Assembly: GCA_002914845.1 (NCBI GenBank)
Contig: JXTC01000194.1
Location: 335,233 to 399,232, forward strand
From: Trema orientale
Lineage: Eukaryota; Streptophyta; Magnoliopsida; Rosales; Cannabaceae
Length of the DNA: 64,000 nt
Direction of reading: 5' to 3'
Position numbers and translations under genes: made by a program. The notes below the pieces were generated by a model. That model was not told the origin of the DNA and searched no databases. It worked only from the letters and a program-made list of their open reading frames with translations. Shown here in pieces: positions 37,690-47,959 of the stretch; within the stretch, counting starts at the first letter, position 1; every line of letters starts with the position of its first letter.

Positions 37690-38264
37690 TATCGTAGTGA
37701 ATTAGTGTTCGAATAGGAAAATGACTATTCATTTCTTTTGCACTTTTAAAATACTATTGAAAAGTTTACTGATAGGTTGATTAATAGCACTTAGAATTAT
37801 ATGATTAAAAAACGATTCTCCATGGACCATAGAACGTACTCAAGAAGGCTATCGCAAAATTTGATTTGACGATTTATTTTGTTAACAAACCAAAGTTATA
37901 TTTTTATTAAGAGTCAAGAAATTATTAAATGCTTTTGAAAAGTACGAAGCTAAAACAATACAAAGCTAGAAAACCAAAGTTATAATTACTGTGATTATCA
38001 TTATTACTACTTTTACTGTTATTTTGAAATTGAGCAATGCAAGCTTCACAATGATGTGTTAGTCTGTTATTGGTGATTTTAATTAATAAATTAAATTTCT
38101 CATAAGTCCTACCTAAAATGTAATTATAATTAATCAATAATAGACCACCACTTCATGTAGTATTAGGTACCATATAGTGTCCTATAGTATTACTCTTTGA
38201 AATTTCGTTCATCAATTCAAAAAGATAATGACAGTAACGTTAAGGAGGCCCTAATTCTCATCTC

Positions 38265-38302
<38 letters not shown>

Positions 38303-38882
38303 AACTTAAATTTTATTTATTTTTAAGAATCTTGCGTTTGAATCCTCTTTTTCTTTTCCTTCGTTTTTCTGTAAACCACGGTTGTTATTCTTTTAGAATT
38401 TTTTTTTTCAACCAACCAATCGAAAAGGTTTTATATTAGTATTGTTAGAATATTCTCTCCTCCCTTTTTAATTTACATCTAAGAGCATATGATAACTCTT
38501 ACTAAAAAAAAAAAAACTCTATTTATTGTCTAAAAACATCAAACAAAACAAGATATTTGTTTGATTAAGTTATTTTTAATTATTTGATAGGATAAATAAG
38601 GAAATACCTATACTAAAAACTAAAGCTTTTAAAAATATTCAATGATATTAATTTAGATTACGGGTGCATTTATGCTAATTAGTGTATATGAGTTATTTTT
38701 TTTTTTTTATAATAAATGAAGGTCATTAGTTAAGCTCCACTTTAAAAAAAAATAGTTGCACCTATTTTCAAACTTTGACCTTAATTTTGAATTCTAATTT
38801 ATTTATTTTGTAATCCCCAAACTTTCTTTAATTAAAAACTTTACTCCTCCAATAAATATCTTACACAAAAACTACATTTTTT
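37690..38882. other. Intergenic DNA after the ABC transporter
   Basis: Transporter 3' UTR followed by AT-rich DNA with a (TA)n tract at about 38268-38300. No gene seen. Confidence 0.4.
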
Positions 38883-39480
38883 TTTGGGTCAATGATATTA
38901 GTAACCCATGAATTATACATGTAGTACTTCTTTGTCCCGTGAATTTTCAACTTACACAATAACGGTTCCTAAATTATGTGATTGTTGCAACGATGATCCT
39001 TTTGTCACAAACTAAATATTTAACATAAATAAATCATTAAATTATATAATTATTGCAATAATAATCCTTTTGTGACAAACTGTTAAATATTTAACAGAAA
39101 TAAATCATTACAGAGCATATGGTTTAATAATTGTGATCAAGAATGAGATTATGAATTTTTAATTTACACAGTAGATTACTAAGACTTATGCAATTATTGC
39201 AGCAATAATGACTATTTTTTTCCGCAAACTATTAATTTTTTAACAAAAATGAGTTTCGTGCAAAGTTTACAGTTTAATAATTATAGTTAAAAACGAGATT
39301 CTGACTCATAGAAGTAAATAATCCCCAATTACACACTTTGTCCATGACTATTTTATCTTAAAAAACTAACAGTTTGTGACAAATAGGCTATTACTTTAAT
39401 AGTTGCATAATTCAAGGACCATTACTATTTAAGTTGAAAATTCGGGGGTGACTAGATATCTGGTCACTTTTTGGCCCAAA
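38883..39480. mobile_element. Long-TIR non-autonomous element
   Basis: The left arm contains GAATTTTCAACTTACACAAT, GGTTCCTAAATTATG and CTTTTGTCACAAACT. The right arm carries their reverse complements AAGTTGAAAATTC, CATAATTCAAGGACC and AGTTTGTGACAAATAG. The outermost ends are TTTGGGTCAA and TTGGCCCAAA. Internal direct repeats of an AATAATNATYCTTTTGTGAC block are present. About 598 bp, no coding frame. Confidence 0.6.
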
Positions 39481-40092
39481 ATTTATTAGATGTCCAAGCC
39501 CAAATATTTATAGTAATGTGTCCAACTAAGAGATCTATTGTAATACTATACCCAAAATATCTACAAATGAGTTCAGCAGCCTATTCTTCTATACCACCTA
39601 CATTGATGGCACAAGGATCTTGAACACCAAGCACAAGGATCTTGAACCCCAGTGACAACTTCAGTTGAACTCCGGACACTGGCAACGATTTCGGCAAAGC
39701 TCCAGAAATTAGCGATGCTTCGGCTTAAGTTTTGGACTCTCAAGTCGGTGGTAGTTCTCTCTCTATGATCCTATCTCAACTAGAGCTTAGCCATAGAGTG
39801 TTCCTTTTCAATTTTTAATTTAAAGAAAAAAGAAAAAAATCTATGTGAAGAATTTTTGGGAGAAAAATGGCGGTAATTGCTCCTGCACTTCTATGGATCC
39901 TTGAAGACGATCTAATCAATAAAGGGCAGAATTATAAACTAAAAATCATATAATTATAAGCTAGAGGTTTTAAACAAATTGGACATTTACCTATAAAATT
40001 TAAGAAATGGACATATACTTAAAGCATTTTAAAAAACTGGACATGTACCTTATTTTTTCAAAATTCGGAAGTGATATAATGAATAACATTAA
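39481..40092. other. Intergenic DNA, no gene
   Basis: A short tandem CACAAGGATCTTGAAC repeat (21-bp spacing) at about 39609-39647 and fragments with GGACAT...TACC-type motifs that resemble sequence near 50630-50870. Confidence 0.3.
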
Positions 40093-40522
40093 GGCTATGT
40101 TCGGTAAGAGGGAAAAGTGAGAGGAAAGAAAGAGTTGGAGGGAAAAGTGAGGGGAAAATAAAAAATGGGGTTTTTTGGTAAGAAGGAAAAGGGAAGAGAA
40201 AGGAAAAGGGGAAAGAAAAGAGGAGGAAAAAATAATATGTGAGCCCCATAAAAATTTTCCTCTTCAAAATGGAGGGAAAGAGGGAAAGAAAAAAAAAATT
40301 AAGGAATAAAAAATTTAAATTACTAAATTAGCTTTGTGTATCAAATTTTAAAATAATAATATAGAGGATAAAATAATCATTTTAAAATATACTAATTTTC
40401 TTTTCTTCCCACATATCAAACAACTATAAGGAAAATGCACTTTCTTTTCTTTCCTACACATTTTCTTTTCTTCTTATTTTTTCTTTCTCTCCTATTTTCT
40501 TTCCTCTCTACCAAACAGAGCC
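40093..40522. mobile_element. Tourist/Harbinger-like MITE in the 6PGDH promoter region
   Basis: Begins GGCTATGTTCGGTAAGAG and ends CTCTACCAAACAGAGCC, forming inverted ends, with TAA on both sides (40090-40092 and 40523-40525). The interior is purine-rich at left and pyrimidine-rich at right. It is the same family as the interrupted copy at 14716-16963. It ends about 150 bp before the TATA box of 6PGDH. Confidence 0.75.
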
Positions 40523-40672
40523 TAATATATTTAAACTTTTTTTTTTTGGTTTTAAGATTTAGAAGAATTAAATTTGGGAGTCGTTGGTTCCTGTAGGACA
40601 CTGTCCCTTCACTCCCTCGACGAGTCCGTCAGTCTTCTCCCAAAATCTCCAAAGGACAAAAGCCCTTTCTCT

Positions 40673-40679
40673 TATATAT
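40673..40679 (+). promoter_or_regulatory. Probable TATA box of 6PGDH
   Basis: TATATAT lies about 105 bp upstream of the start codon, followed by a CT-rich initiator-like stretch (CTCTCCTCTCCACC). Confidence 0.55.
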
Positions 40680-40781
40680 CTATACATACACTCTCCTCTC
40701 CACCATTTCTGATATCACCTACCCAATACCTACCATCCTCTCCCGCACCAAACCCTTAGCTTTCTCTCTCCACGTTCTCCC

Positions 40782-42269
40782 ATGGAAGCTTCAACAGCTC
40801 TCTCTCGCATAGGCCTCGCTGGCCTCGCTGTCATGGGCCAGAACCTCGCCCTCAACATCGCCGATAAGGGCTTCCCTATCTCCGTCTACAACCGGACCAC
40901 CTCCAAGGTCGACGAGACCGTCGATCGAGCCCATCAAGAAGGGAACCTCCCACTCTTCGGTCAGTACAACCCTCGTGATTTCGTGCTCTCGATCCAACGG
41001 CCCAGATCCGTCATCATCCTCGTCAAGGCCGGGGCCCCCGTGGACCAGACCATCGCCGCCTTGTCCGACCATTTGGAGCCCGGCGACGCCATAATCGACG
41101 GTGGAAATGAGTGGTACGAGAACACTGAGAGAAGGATCCAGCAGGTTTCTGATAAGGGTATTCTCTATCTTGGAATGGGGGTTTCGGGTGGTGAAGAGGG
41201 TGCTCGACATGGTCCTTCGCTTATGCCCGGTGGGTCTTACCAGGCTTACTCGAACGTCCAGGACATTCTCCACAAGGTCGCGGCGCAAGTCGAGGACGGC
41301 CCGTGTGTCACCTACATCGGCGAAGGGGGTTCCGGCAATTTCGTCAAGATGGTCCATAATGGGATCGAGTATGGCGATATGCAGCTGATTTCCGAGGCTT
41401 ATGACGTGTTGAAGAACATTGGAGGGTTGTCGAACTCGGAGCTTTCGGAGATTTTCGCCGAATGGAACAGAGGTGAGCTTGAGAGCTTTCTTATTGAGAT
41501 TACTGCTGATATATTTAAAGTTAAGGATGAGCATGGTGATGGAGAATTGGTAGATAAGATTTTGGATAAGACTGGGATGAAGGGTACTGGGAAATGGACT
41601 GTTCAACAGGCTGCTGAGCTGTCCGTGGCAGCTCCAACAATTGCAGCTTCTTTGGATTGTAGGTACTTGAGTGGTTTAAAGGAGGAGAGAGAGAGTGCTG
41701 CTAATGCTTTAAAAGAAGCTGGTTTGAAAGAGGAAGTGGGGTCTGTGAAGGTGGGAGTTGACAAGAAGAGGCTTATTGATGATGTTAGGCAAGCTTTGTA
41801 TGCTTCCAAGATTTGTAGCTATGCTCAAGGAATGAACTTGTTGAGGGCCAAGAGTATTGAGAAAGGTTGGAACTTGAACTTTGGGGAGTTGGCAAGGATT
41901 TGGAAAGGTGGATGTATTATAAGGGCGGTGTTTTTGGATAGGATTAAGAAGGCTTATCAGAGAAATCCCGACTTGGCAAGCTTAGTTGTTGACCCAGAAT
42001 TTGCCAAAGAGATGGTGCAGCGCCAAGCTGCATGGAGGAGAGTTGTGGGGTTGGCAATATCCGCCGGCATTAGCACGCCCGGAATGTGTGCTAGTCTTTC
42101 GTATTTCGATACGTACAGGAGGTCCAGGCTTCCTGCGAATCTGGTTCAGGCTCAGAGAGACTTGTTTGGAGCTCATACCTATGAACGAGTTGATCGACCC
42201 GGTGCATTCCATACTGAGTGGACGAAGCTTGCAAGAAAGAGTGACGCTGGTGTTGGGGCTTTTAATTGA
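40782..42269 (+). CDS. 6-phosphogluconate dehydrogenase, decarboxylating
   Basis: A single intact reading frame of 495 aa, the usual size; plant 6PGDH genes are commonly intronless. The enzyme converts 6-phosphogluconate to ribulose 5-phosphate and CO2, making NADPH in the oxidative pentose phosphate pathway. The N-terminal NADP fold shows GLAVMGQNLALN (14-25) and YNRTTSK (36-42). The active-site segment GSGNFVKMVHNGIEYGDMQ spans 183-201, with K189, H192 and N193 matching the family's catalytic and substrate residues. The start ATG is in good context (CCCATGGAAG). I see no plastid transit peptide and no C-terminal peroxisome signal (it ends GAFN), so a cytosolic or dual-targeted PGD1/PGD3-like isoform is more likely than a PGD2-like one. 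The first ~700 nt use visibly more G/C-ending codons than the rest. Confidence 0.96.
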   Translation: MEASTALSRIGLAGLAVMGQNLALNIADKGFPISVYNRTTSKVDETVDRAHQEGNLPLFGQYNPRDFVLSIQRPRSVIILVKAGAPVDQTIAALSDHLEPGDAIIDGGNEWYENTERRIQQVSDKGILYLGMGVSGGEEGARHGPSLMPGGSYQAYSNVQDILHKVAAQVEDGPCVTYIGEGGSGNFVKMVHNGIEYGDMQLISEAYDVLKNIGGLSNSELSEIFAEWNRGELESFLIEITADIFKVKDEHGDGELVDKILDKTGMKGTGKWTVQQAAELSVAAPTIAASLDCRYLSGLKEERESAANALKEAGLKEEVGSVKVGVDKKRLIDDVRQALYASKICSYAQGMNLLRAKSIEKGWNLNFGELARIWKGGCIIRAVFLDRIKKAYQRNPDLASLVVDPEFAKEMVQRQAAWRRVVGLAISAGISTPGMCASLSYFDTYRRSRLPANLVQAQRDLFGAHTYERVDRPGAFHTEWTKLARKSDAGVGAFN

Positions 42270-43056
42270 GTTTTTCTTTATAATGCGGCTAGTTGTCTGT
42301 TCTACTCTGTATTGGTTATGTTGGAATCTGAATGAAGGTTGTATCTCTTGTAGGCATAGCATAGTGATCATTGTTTACCGTTAAAATTTCCTTTTTTCCC
42401 CAATCTTAATAAGAAGTGCATGCCTTTGAAGTTTTAATTTTGACCCCCAAGTTCAGTTAGCCATCAGATTTTGCTGTGTGCTGTTATGTTGCTATGTGAA
42501 TTGGAGTAAAGTACAATGTTCACAGCTACATTTCTTGTAGTGTCCACAAGATTGGTTCCCTTTTCTGGTGCGGGGTGTGATATTGGATTCTCGAAGTCTC
42601 AGTCAAGAATTTATTCACATTTGTGACTTTGTTCTCATGGAAAATTTCATCTTTTAAGTGCTTCGATATTTATCAAAAACGCGTTTGCATAATGCATGTG
42701 TTCTAGCATTCTCGTCTTTCTTTTAAGCCCATTTTCCATTTTGAGTGGTGACAATTGATCAGGGTAGCTTTTCAACATTTTGTATGAAGTAGCCCTTTTT
42801 AAGGTTTTGAATCCATAGAGAACTTCAACCATTTGACCGTACTGAGGTCCCTTTTATTGGAATCTGACATATCTAGTATCTTTTGTGTCATTAATCTCAA
42901 GTTTGTTAAAATCATGGTCAAGATTGGGAAAGCTAAAGTTCGGTTGATTTTCCTGCTGCACAGAAGCGTGGTTGTTGTAAATGTCCTCGTTTTCTTAGAA
43001 AAGTTTTTTGTTGTTTAATTGTGTTAGACTTAAAACACATCTATTCCTCTCAAAAA

Positions 43057-43240
43057 GAATAATGCTATAAGGCACCAGTAGTGCTCAGCACCATAATTAT
43101 GTGTCAGTCTGTCATTGACTAATCATAATTATAATTTAAGTAGGGCTCAGGTGGGATCCAGTTTATTAATTAAATCACCCAGTAACAAACAGATATGTCA
43201 TTGTGGTGCTGAGCACCACTGATGCCTTATAGCATTGCTC
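43057..43240. mobile_element. Short MITE with about 33-bp inverted ends
   Basis: The left end includes AATGCTATAAGGCACC and TGCTCAGCACCA; the right end includes TGGTGCTGAGCACCA and GATGCCTTATAGCATT, nearly perfect inverted copies. CTCAAAAA flanks both sides (43049-43056 and 43241-43248), a likely 8-bp target duplication. A partial second copy of the right end follows immediately (43252-43290). Length 184 bp. Confidence 0.7.
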
Positions 43241-43327
43241 CTCAAAAAAACAAGCCACTGATGCCTTATAGCATTGCTCCTCAAAAAGACTTGTTTTTGG
43301 CTTTGTATGCCTGTCTTCTTTATTAAT

Positions 43328-43378
43328 TTTAGCTGCATATTTCGGGAGCAAAAAAAAAAAAAATTTAGCTGCGTATTT
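43328..43378 (+). mobile_element. Tiny poly(A)-tailed insert with 15-bp target duplication
   Basis: TTTAGCTGCATATTT (43328-43342) and TTTAGCTGCGTATTT (43364-43378) flank CGGGAGC plus about 14 A. One mismatch in 15. It is consistent with a severely 5'-truncated retro-insertion. Confidence 0.6.
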
Positions 43379-43859
43379 ATCTTGTCTTGGTTTGACCATA
43401 GATTATTTTTCCCTTTTTAACTCAATATAATTTAATCAGATGAGGAATAAAGGAGACATGTACTGACATATTTTGGTAACTGAATGAAAATAGAAAATAG
43501 TCGAATGAGAACTTGTATCCTTAATACAAGTCTCTCGACTCTCACCGATTAATAGAATTGCTTTCTCAAACAATATTGCAAGTTCAGTATGGCATTTTGT
43601 TTTGTTGGTTTATATTTTCAGAAAACAAAAATAGCTATATATGTTTCACAAATATACATCACTCGTTATATGATGCTTTCTCCTCTCCCAAATACAAACC
43701 AAATAACTAAGTACATATTTCACAAATTTACTATAACGTCATCTTTTATAATTTTTGGCAAAAATTTAAACTGCTTTGGTGGAGCCGGCTCACCTGTTGG
43801 TACCTTCAAAGAAAATGACAATGGATGACATCAAAGCAGAGAAGAAAATGGCAAACAAG

Positions 43860-44741
43860 CTATGTGAAACATCCATTCTCAAGGACCGGCAGAGTTCTTG
43901 TTACTGCAGCAGAAGGCATTTTGCTCTGACCAACCCATCTGCTTGCAAGAACCAAATCTTCATCAGCTTGTCTTTCCATTATCTGAATCTTCTTTGTTCT
44001 TAAGAGCCTCACAGACACAATTCCAGCAAAAGCCACCAATAGAAGAGCTATAAATCCAAGAACAAAGCCCATCAGCCACCAATGCCAAAGCCCCTGCTTC
44101 CTTTTGACCGTGTCTCTCTCTGGAACTACAACTGAAAAATGACCCTGCCCTCTGGAATGGCACACACCAAAAGAGCTCATTTCACTAAGGTAAGTTGTTC
44201 CATTAGCGGCAAATGTTACACATCTTATTTCGGATTTTGGGCTCTCCGCGAGTGTCAAGTTGCGAAAATGAATTGAAATAGGCTTCCCCATAGTACTCAG
44301 ACTGACCTTTGGGGTGCTTTTGGCTCTTGAATCTGATGCATCAAAAGCCATGAAACCAACAACTGAAGTGATTAAGGAGTAGTTTGGCACTGTGTAGTAG
44401 TGAGAGGACCAATTTTTCAGGTCTTGGTAGACCAAAGCAAGTCTTCTCACATGAGGCAAAGAGATTGTTCTTGAGGGTATGCTGAAGTAGCTAAAATTAG
44501 CTCCCTTTTTCCACAATCCCCGGCTTCTTATCTTCAAAATTGAGATCTCTATACCAGATAGATTGGCCGGAGGGATAGTTTCGTAGATGACACCAGTGTG
44601 AGGCCGGTGTTCGACAAGCGTCTTTGAAGCAAAATCTTGAAGTAAAGCATCTAAAGAATCAGTAGCAGACTTGTTCAAGCCAATGACCAAGGGGAAGAAA
44701 CCAAAGGTAAATAGCAAGAAAAAGATGAAGATCAGGCTCAT
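43860..44741 (-). CDS. DUF1191 family transmembrane protein
   Basis: A single intact reading frame of 293 aa on the minus strand, recognised as the plant DUF1191 family by TDSLDALLQDFA, TGVIYETIPPANLSGI, LALVYQDLKNWSSHYY and GKPISIHFRNLTL. Residues 1-21 form a signal peptide (FIFFLLFTFGFFPLVIG), 219-247 one transmembrane helix followed by basic RLLRTKK, and the last 45 residues are cytosolic. The ectodomain has about seven N-glycosylation sequons (N23, N60, N82, N110, N120, N161, N180) and two cysteines. It is thus likely a glycosylated single-pass plasma-membrane or secretory-pathway protein. The function of the family is unknown to me, and I infer none. It is convergent with 6PGDH. Confidence 0.9.
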   Translation of the reverse strand: MSLIFIFFLLFTFGFFPLVIGLNKSATDSLDALLQDFASKTLVEHRPHTGVIYETIPPANLSGIEISILKIRSRGLWKKGANFSYFSIPSRTISLPHVRRLALVYQDLKNWSSHYYTVPNYSLITSVVGFMAFDASDSRAKSTPKVSLSTMGKPISIHFRNLTLAESPKSEIRCVTFAANGTTYLSEMSSFGVCHSRGQGHFSVVVPERDTVKRKQGLWHWWLMGFVLGFIALLLVAFAGIVSVRLLRTKKIQIMERQADEDLVLASRWVGQSKMPSAAVTRTLPVLENGCFT

Positions 44742-45297
44742 GTTGAATCCCCCTTAAGACAAACAACTCCAGTGCATAGAACAAAGTGGATAAACTAACT
44801 TCACCTTCTCATATTTTTGCCTAGATCTTCATAGTTGGAACACAACGTAAGACTTTTCTCATTTTAAGAGAAGCACTTAAAGCATTGAAAACACAACAAT
44901 TATGAAAGAGAGAGAATTTCTTAAAGTGTTTTCGTGTATGTGTTTGTGTTGTGTTTGAATGAATGATGGTATGTTTTCTATAAAGATAATGAGCTGTGAG
45001 CATGCTAATAAAGGGGTCCCATGAAGGGAAGACTAAGACCATCTTTTATCAGAACTTCACTTTGATTTTAGTCCGACCAAACCACAAAAGCTTGCAAAAA
45101 CTAGACTTTTGTCAGTGCAAATCTAATTTAGCTACCATAACTAGGAGAGAAGAAGCAATCTTTCTATTAATCCTTTCCAGTTATTTGGCAATAGATTATG
45201 TGGAAAAACAAAAGGAATCTTGGCCCATATAACATGTGGGGAACAAAACTAGCATTAGGGGTATTAACCTTTGGCGCTGATTGCTCTTCTAAATGTA
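44742..45297. other. DUF1191 leader and promoter region
   Basis: A TATAGAAA-type element on the minus strand near 44977-44985 could be the TATA box. No other gene is seen. Confidence 0.35.
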
Positions 45298-46460
45298 GAC
45301 AATTTGAGGTTTGGAATGATGGGTTGACCCTCTTATTCATAATGCTGATGGTATTTTCTCAAGCACTTTGAGGGCATGCTCAGGGCCCTAATATGAGTAA
45401 AGACTTCCTTTCCATGTTTTAACCATAGTTCAGTTTCAACCTTTGATCTTTTTTAGTGTATTAACTATTAACCAATTATGGTTTCCCATCCAAAAAGAAA
45501 AAAAAAAAATTGAGAATGTACAGCTAAAAATGGCAATCTAAGAAGCCTCATTTTTTCAGTGCAATGAATAAATACTCCAAAAGAATTATTCTAAGTCAAA
45601 CTATTATCCCTTCTTTTTCATTAGCAATGTGGTTTAAAGCATTGGACTTGTTTTATATTTTGTAAATCTCATAACTGGGTTTGGAATGTTTTAACTAGTG
45701 TAAAATTTTTACGATCAATTTTCTCAAAGATAATCCTTTTCATTTTTTTTTAAAGAAGGAACTTTTTCTCAAAATTGAACAGTAAATTTGAGATGCAAAT
45801 TTTCTATATAAGACTTTTGAGACTCTAATATAGGGACATAGGATTCTCTAAATTTTTAAGCTTTTGAGGGTCTAGCTTAAAATATGGGTTGTGGAATCAT
45901 GGGTTGACTCATGACTCTCAAATTCATAATGTTGATGCTGTTTTCTTAAGAGTGCATGCTCAGGGTCCCAATGGCAATAGGAGTAAAGTCTTCTTTTTCA
46001 TGTTTTAACCACAGTTCAGTTTCAGCACCCTGATTCCTACTTTCTGGAGACTCATATTTTTTTAGTGACATTATCAATTATGGTTCCCATAAAGAAAGGA
46101 AAAGTAGTAATTTACAGCTATAAATGGCCATATAACCCCTTTTCTTTTTGGTGAATTACAGACTCAACAAAGTAAAGCTAACTTTATGAGTACTCCAGAG
46201 GAGTTATTCTACCTCATAAAACTTTAATGTGGTTCAAGGATTCATAACTGTGTTAGGAAGGTTTCAATTTTTAATTTTTATCTTTCTCTTAATAAACGGG
46301 GAAGGTTTTCATTTTGAACCGAAAGATTAGCCTTTGCAATTTCAAGACTTTGCTCAATATTAAACATTGAATTTGAGATGCAAACTTCTTGAGAAGACTT
46401 TTGGGACTTTAGTTATGGATTATAAAGTTCTTTATATTTTAAGTTTGAGGGTTTAGCTTA
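45298..46460. repeat. Tandem duplication of about 585 bp upstream of DUF1191
   Basis: Unit 1 (about 45298-45888) and unit 2 (about 45889-46460) share an ordered set of blocks: TTCATAATGCTGATGGT/TTCATAATGTTGATGCT, GCATGCTCAGGG, CATGTTTTAACCAYAGTTCA, AATTTGAGATGCAAA and GAGGGTYTAGCTTAA. Identity is moderate with many small indels, so the event is old. No protein-coding potential was seen in either unit. Confidence 0.75.
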
Positions 46461-47657
46461 ACACGACATAACCTCACTAGGTTATTACTTTGGTTTCTAC
46501 GTTAATTGTGTTAAGGTAATGCTAACGGATCCTTACAAAACTTCTGGACTACAATAATGGTAATATTAGGCATTGTACTTTTAGTTATGAATTTACAAAT
46601 GTATAGCATATTGTAAATTTTTTCCAGAGGTCGTAGAATTTATTGTTGTTAGAATAAATTAGCATAAGCTCAATAAAAAATAAATATTTGAAAAAAAGTT
46701 AGAAATTTTAGGTTGAAATATTTGTAATTCTTTTGTTTTCCTCCCAGAAACTCGTATAATTTTAGGACCTTCTAAAATTAATTGGTTGAGGTTTGTAAGT
46801 GATTTTTCTTAATTAGTTGAGTTTTATCTATTGACTTGTTGATTTATCTATTTATTTCCTGTTGGTTAGATTTATTTATTAACTAGTTGATGTTTGACGA
46901 TTTTAACCCAAAAAAAAAAAAAAAAAAACTAGTTGATGTTTAAAACCATTACATGGAAATTTCAGTTAATATGCTATGCTTTAAAATATGTTGAGTTATT
47001 ATACATTTCGTGTATTTTTCTTTGCGTTCTTGTGTTTTGACTTTTGTGGAACTTGCCTTAATTTTCCTACCTTTACTTTCTTTTGTGGAACTTGCCTTAA
47101 TTTTCCTACCTCTACTTTATTGAAGTATTTTTCAGTCTAAATCTTGGTGACTCTTATTTGCCACATTTTCTTGCCTTGCTCTATTCTTGCTAGACTTTTA
47201 GTGGGAGGATATGTCTATTCATTAGTACTATAAACTATTCTGCATTAATAAGCGATGATATCCTGATTATAATGTTTTGTACGACTTATGCTTCTATTTT
47301 ATTCTTGAAAGAGACTTATACTTCTATTTTGTACATTATTAGTATTTTTCTTTCAATTTTAATATTAAATAAATGAGTAGTTCTACATATTTTAACAAAC
47401 TATCATTAAAAAAAATATAATTTGAATGATGTGCCACTATATTATTTGTCAATATTTAGTGTATGAACTACTCATTATTTATCACGTAAATTACAATATC
47501 ATTCAAGTTATTTTGTGAAGATAATTTGTCAAGATGTTTAGCATTTTTCTAAATAAATTTATACATTTTATTCTATCAGAATCCAAATTGGAGTAAAATT
47601 AATAAAATTCCTAGAATACCCTTTAAGGTGATTGGTTGTGACTGAATGAGCATATTT

Positions 47658-47660
<3 letters not shown>
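46461..47660. other. AT-rich intergenic DNA
   Basis: No gene. Contains a 39-bp tandem pair (CTTTTGTGGAACTTGCCTTA at 47041 and 47080) and the tiny poly(A) insert at 46881-46941. Confidence 0.4.
46881..46941 (+). mobile_element. Tiny poly(A)-tailed insert with 15-bp target duplication
   Basis: AACTAGTTGATGTTT occurs at 46881-46895 and exactly again at 46927-46941, flanking GACGATTTTAACCC plus a run of A. Fits a truncated retro-insertion. Confidence 0.6.

Positions 47661-47724
<64 letters not shown>
47661..47724. repeat. (TA)n microsatellite, about 64 bp
   Basis: Uninterrupted TA dinucleotides. Confidence 0.95.
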
Positions 47725-47730
<6 letters not shown>

Positions 47731-47787
47731 TTCAATGAAGATTTTTGTTTTTGCTCTATGGATGAGTAAGATTGACCAAGTTGAATA

Positions 47788-47959
47788 GCCAACTGGGGCT
47801 AGCTCAATTGGTCCAAGGCTTGAGAGATGTGTGTGTGAGTTTGGAAGGGGGGGGTCAGGGGTTCAAACCTTGGTAGAGAGTGTGTGTGTGTTATTTTCCT
47901 TTAAATTTGTAGTAAGTGGTAATTATTAGTTAAGCATCACTTTTTTTTTTTTTTAAAAA
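47788..47959 (+). mobile_element. tRNA-derived SINE with 20-bp target duplication
   Basis: An A-box-like TAGCTCAATTGGTCCAAGG sits near the 5' end and a B-box-like GGTTCAAACCT follows about 45 bp later, the layout of an RNA polymerase III promoter from a tRNA. A GTGTGTGT-bearing body and a T-run/A-run tail follow. AAGATTGACCAAGTTGAATA flanks both sides exactly (47768-47787 and 47960-47979). It therefore looks complete, about 172 bp. Confidence 0.8.

Larger units (their letters stand above)
42270..43859. other. Interval between convergent 6PGDH and DUF1191 genes
   Basis: Holds the 3' UTRs of both genes plus the small element at 43057-43240 and a tiny poly(A) insert at 43328-43378. No other gene seen. 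Confidence 0.5.

Noticed and set aside
38718-38760. Another SINE tail (TTAGTTAAGCTCCACTTT resembling the 47.9-kb SINE end)
   Set aside because: Only about 18 bp of resemblance, with no target duplication or pol III boxes.
40791-41606. 271-codon minus-strand reading frame opposite 6PGDH
   Set aside because: An antisense shadow of the GC-rich 5' half of 6PGDH; it disappears where codon use changes.
31735-44741. Functional gene cluster linking the ABC transporter, 6PGDH and DUF1191 genes
   Set aside because: No pathway connection, mixed orientation, separate promoters and intervening transposon relics; proximity looks incidental.
47795-47870. A functional tRNA gene
   Set aside because: A- and B-box-like motifs are present, but no cloverleaf can be completed, and the flanking 20-bp duplication and tail identify a SINE.
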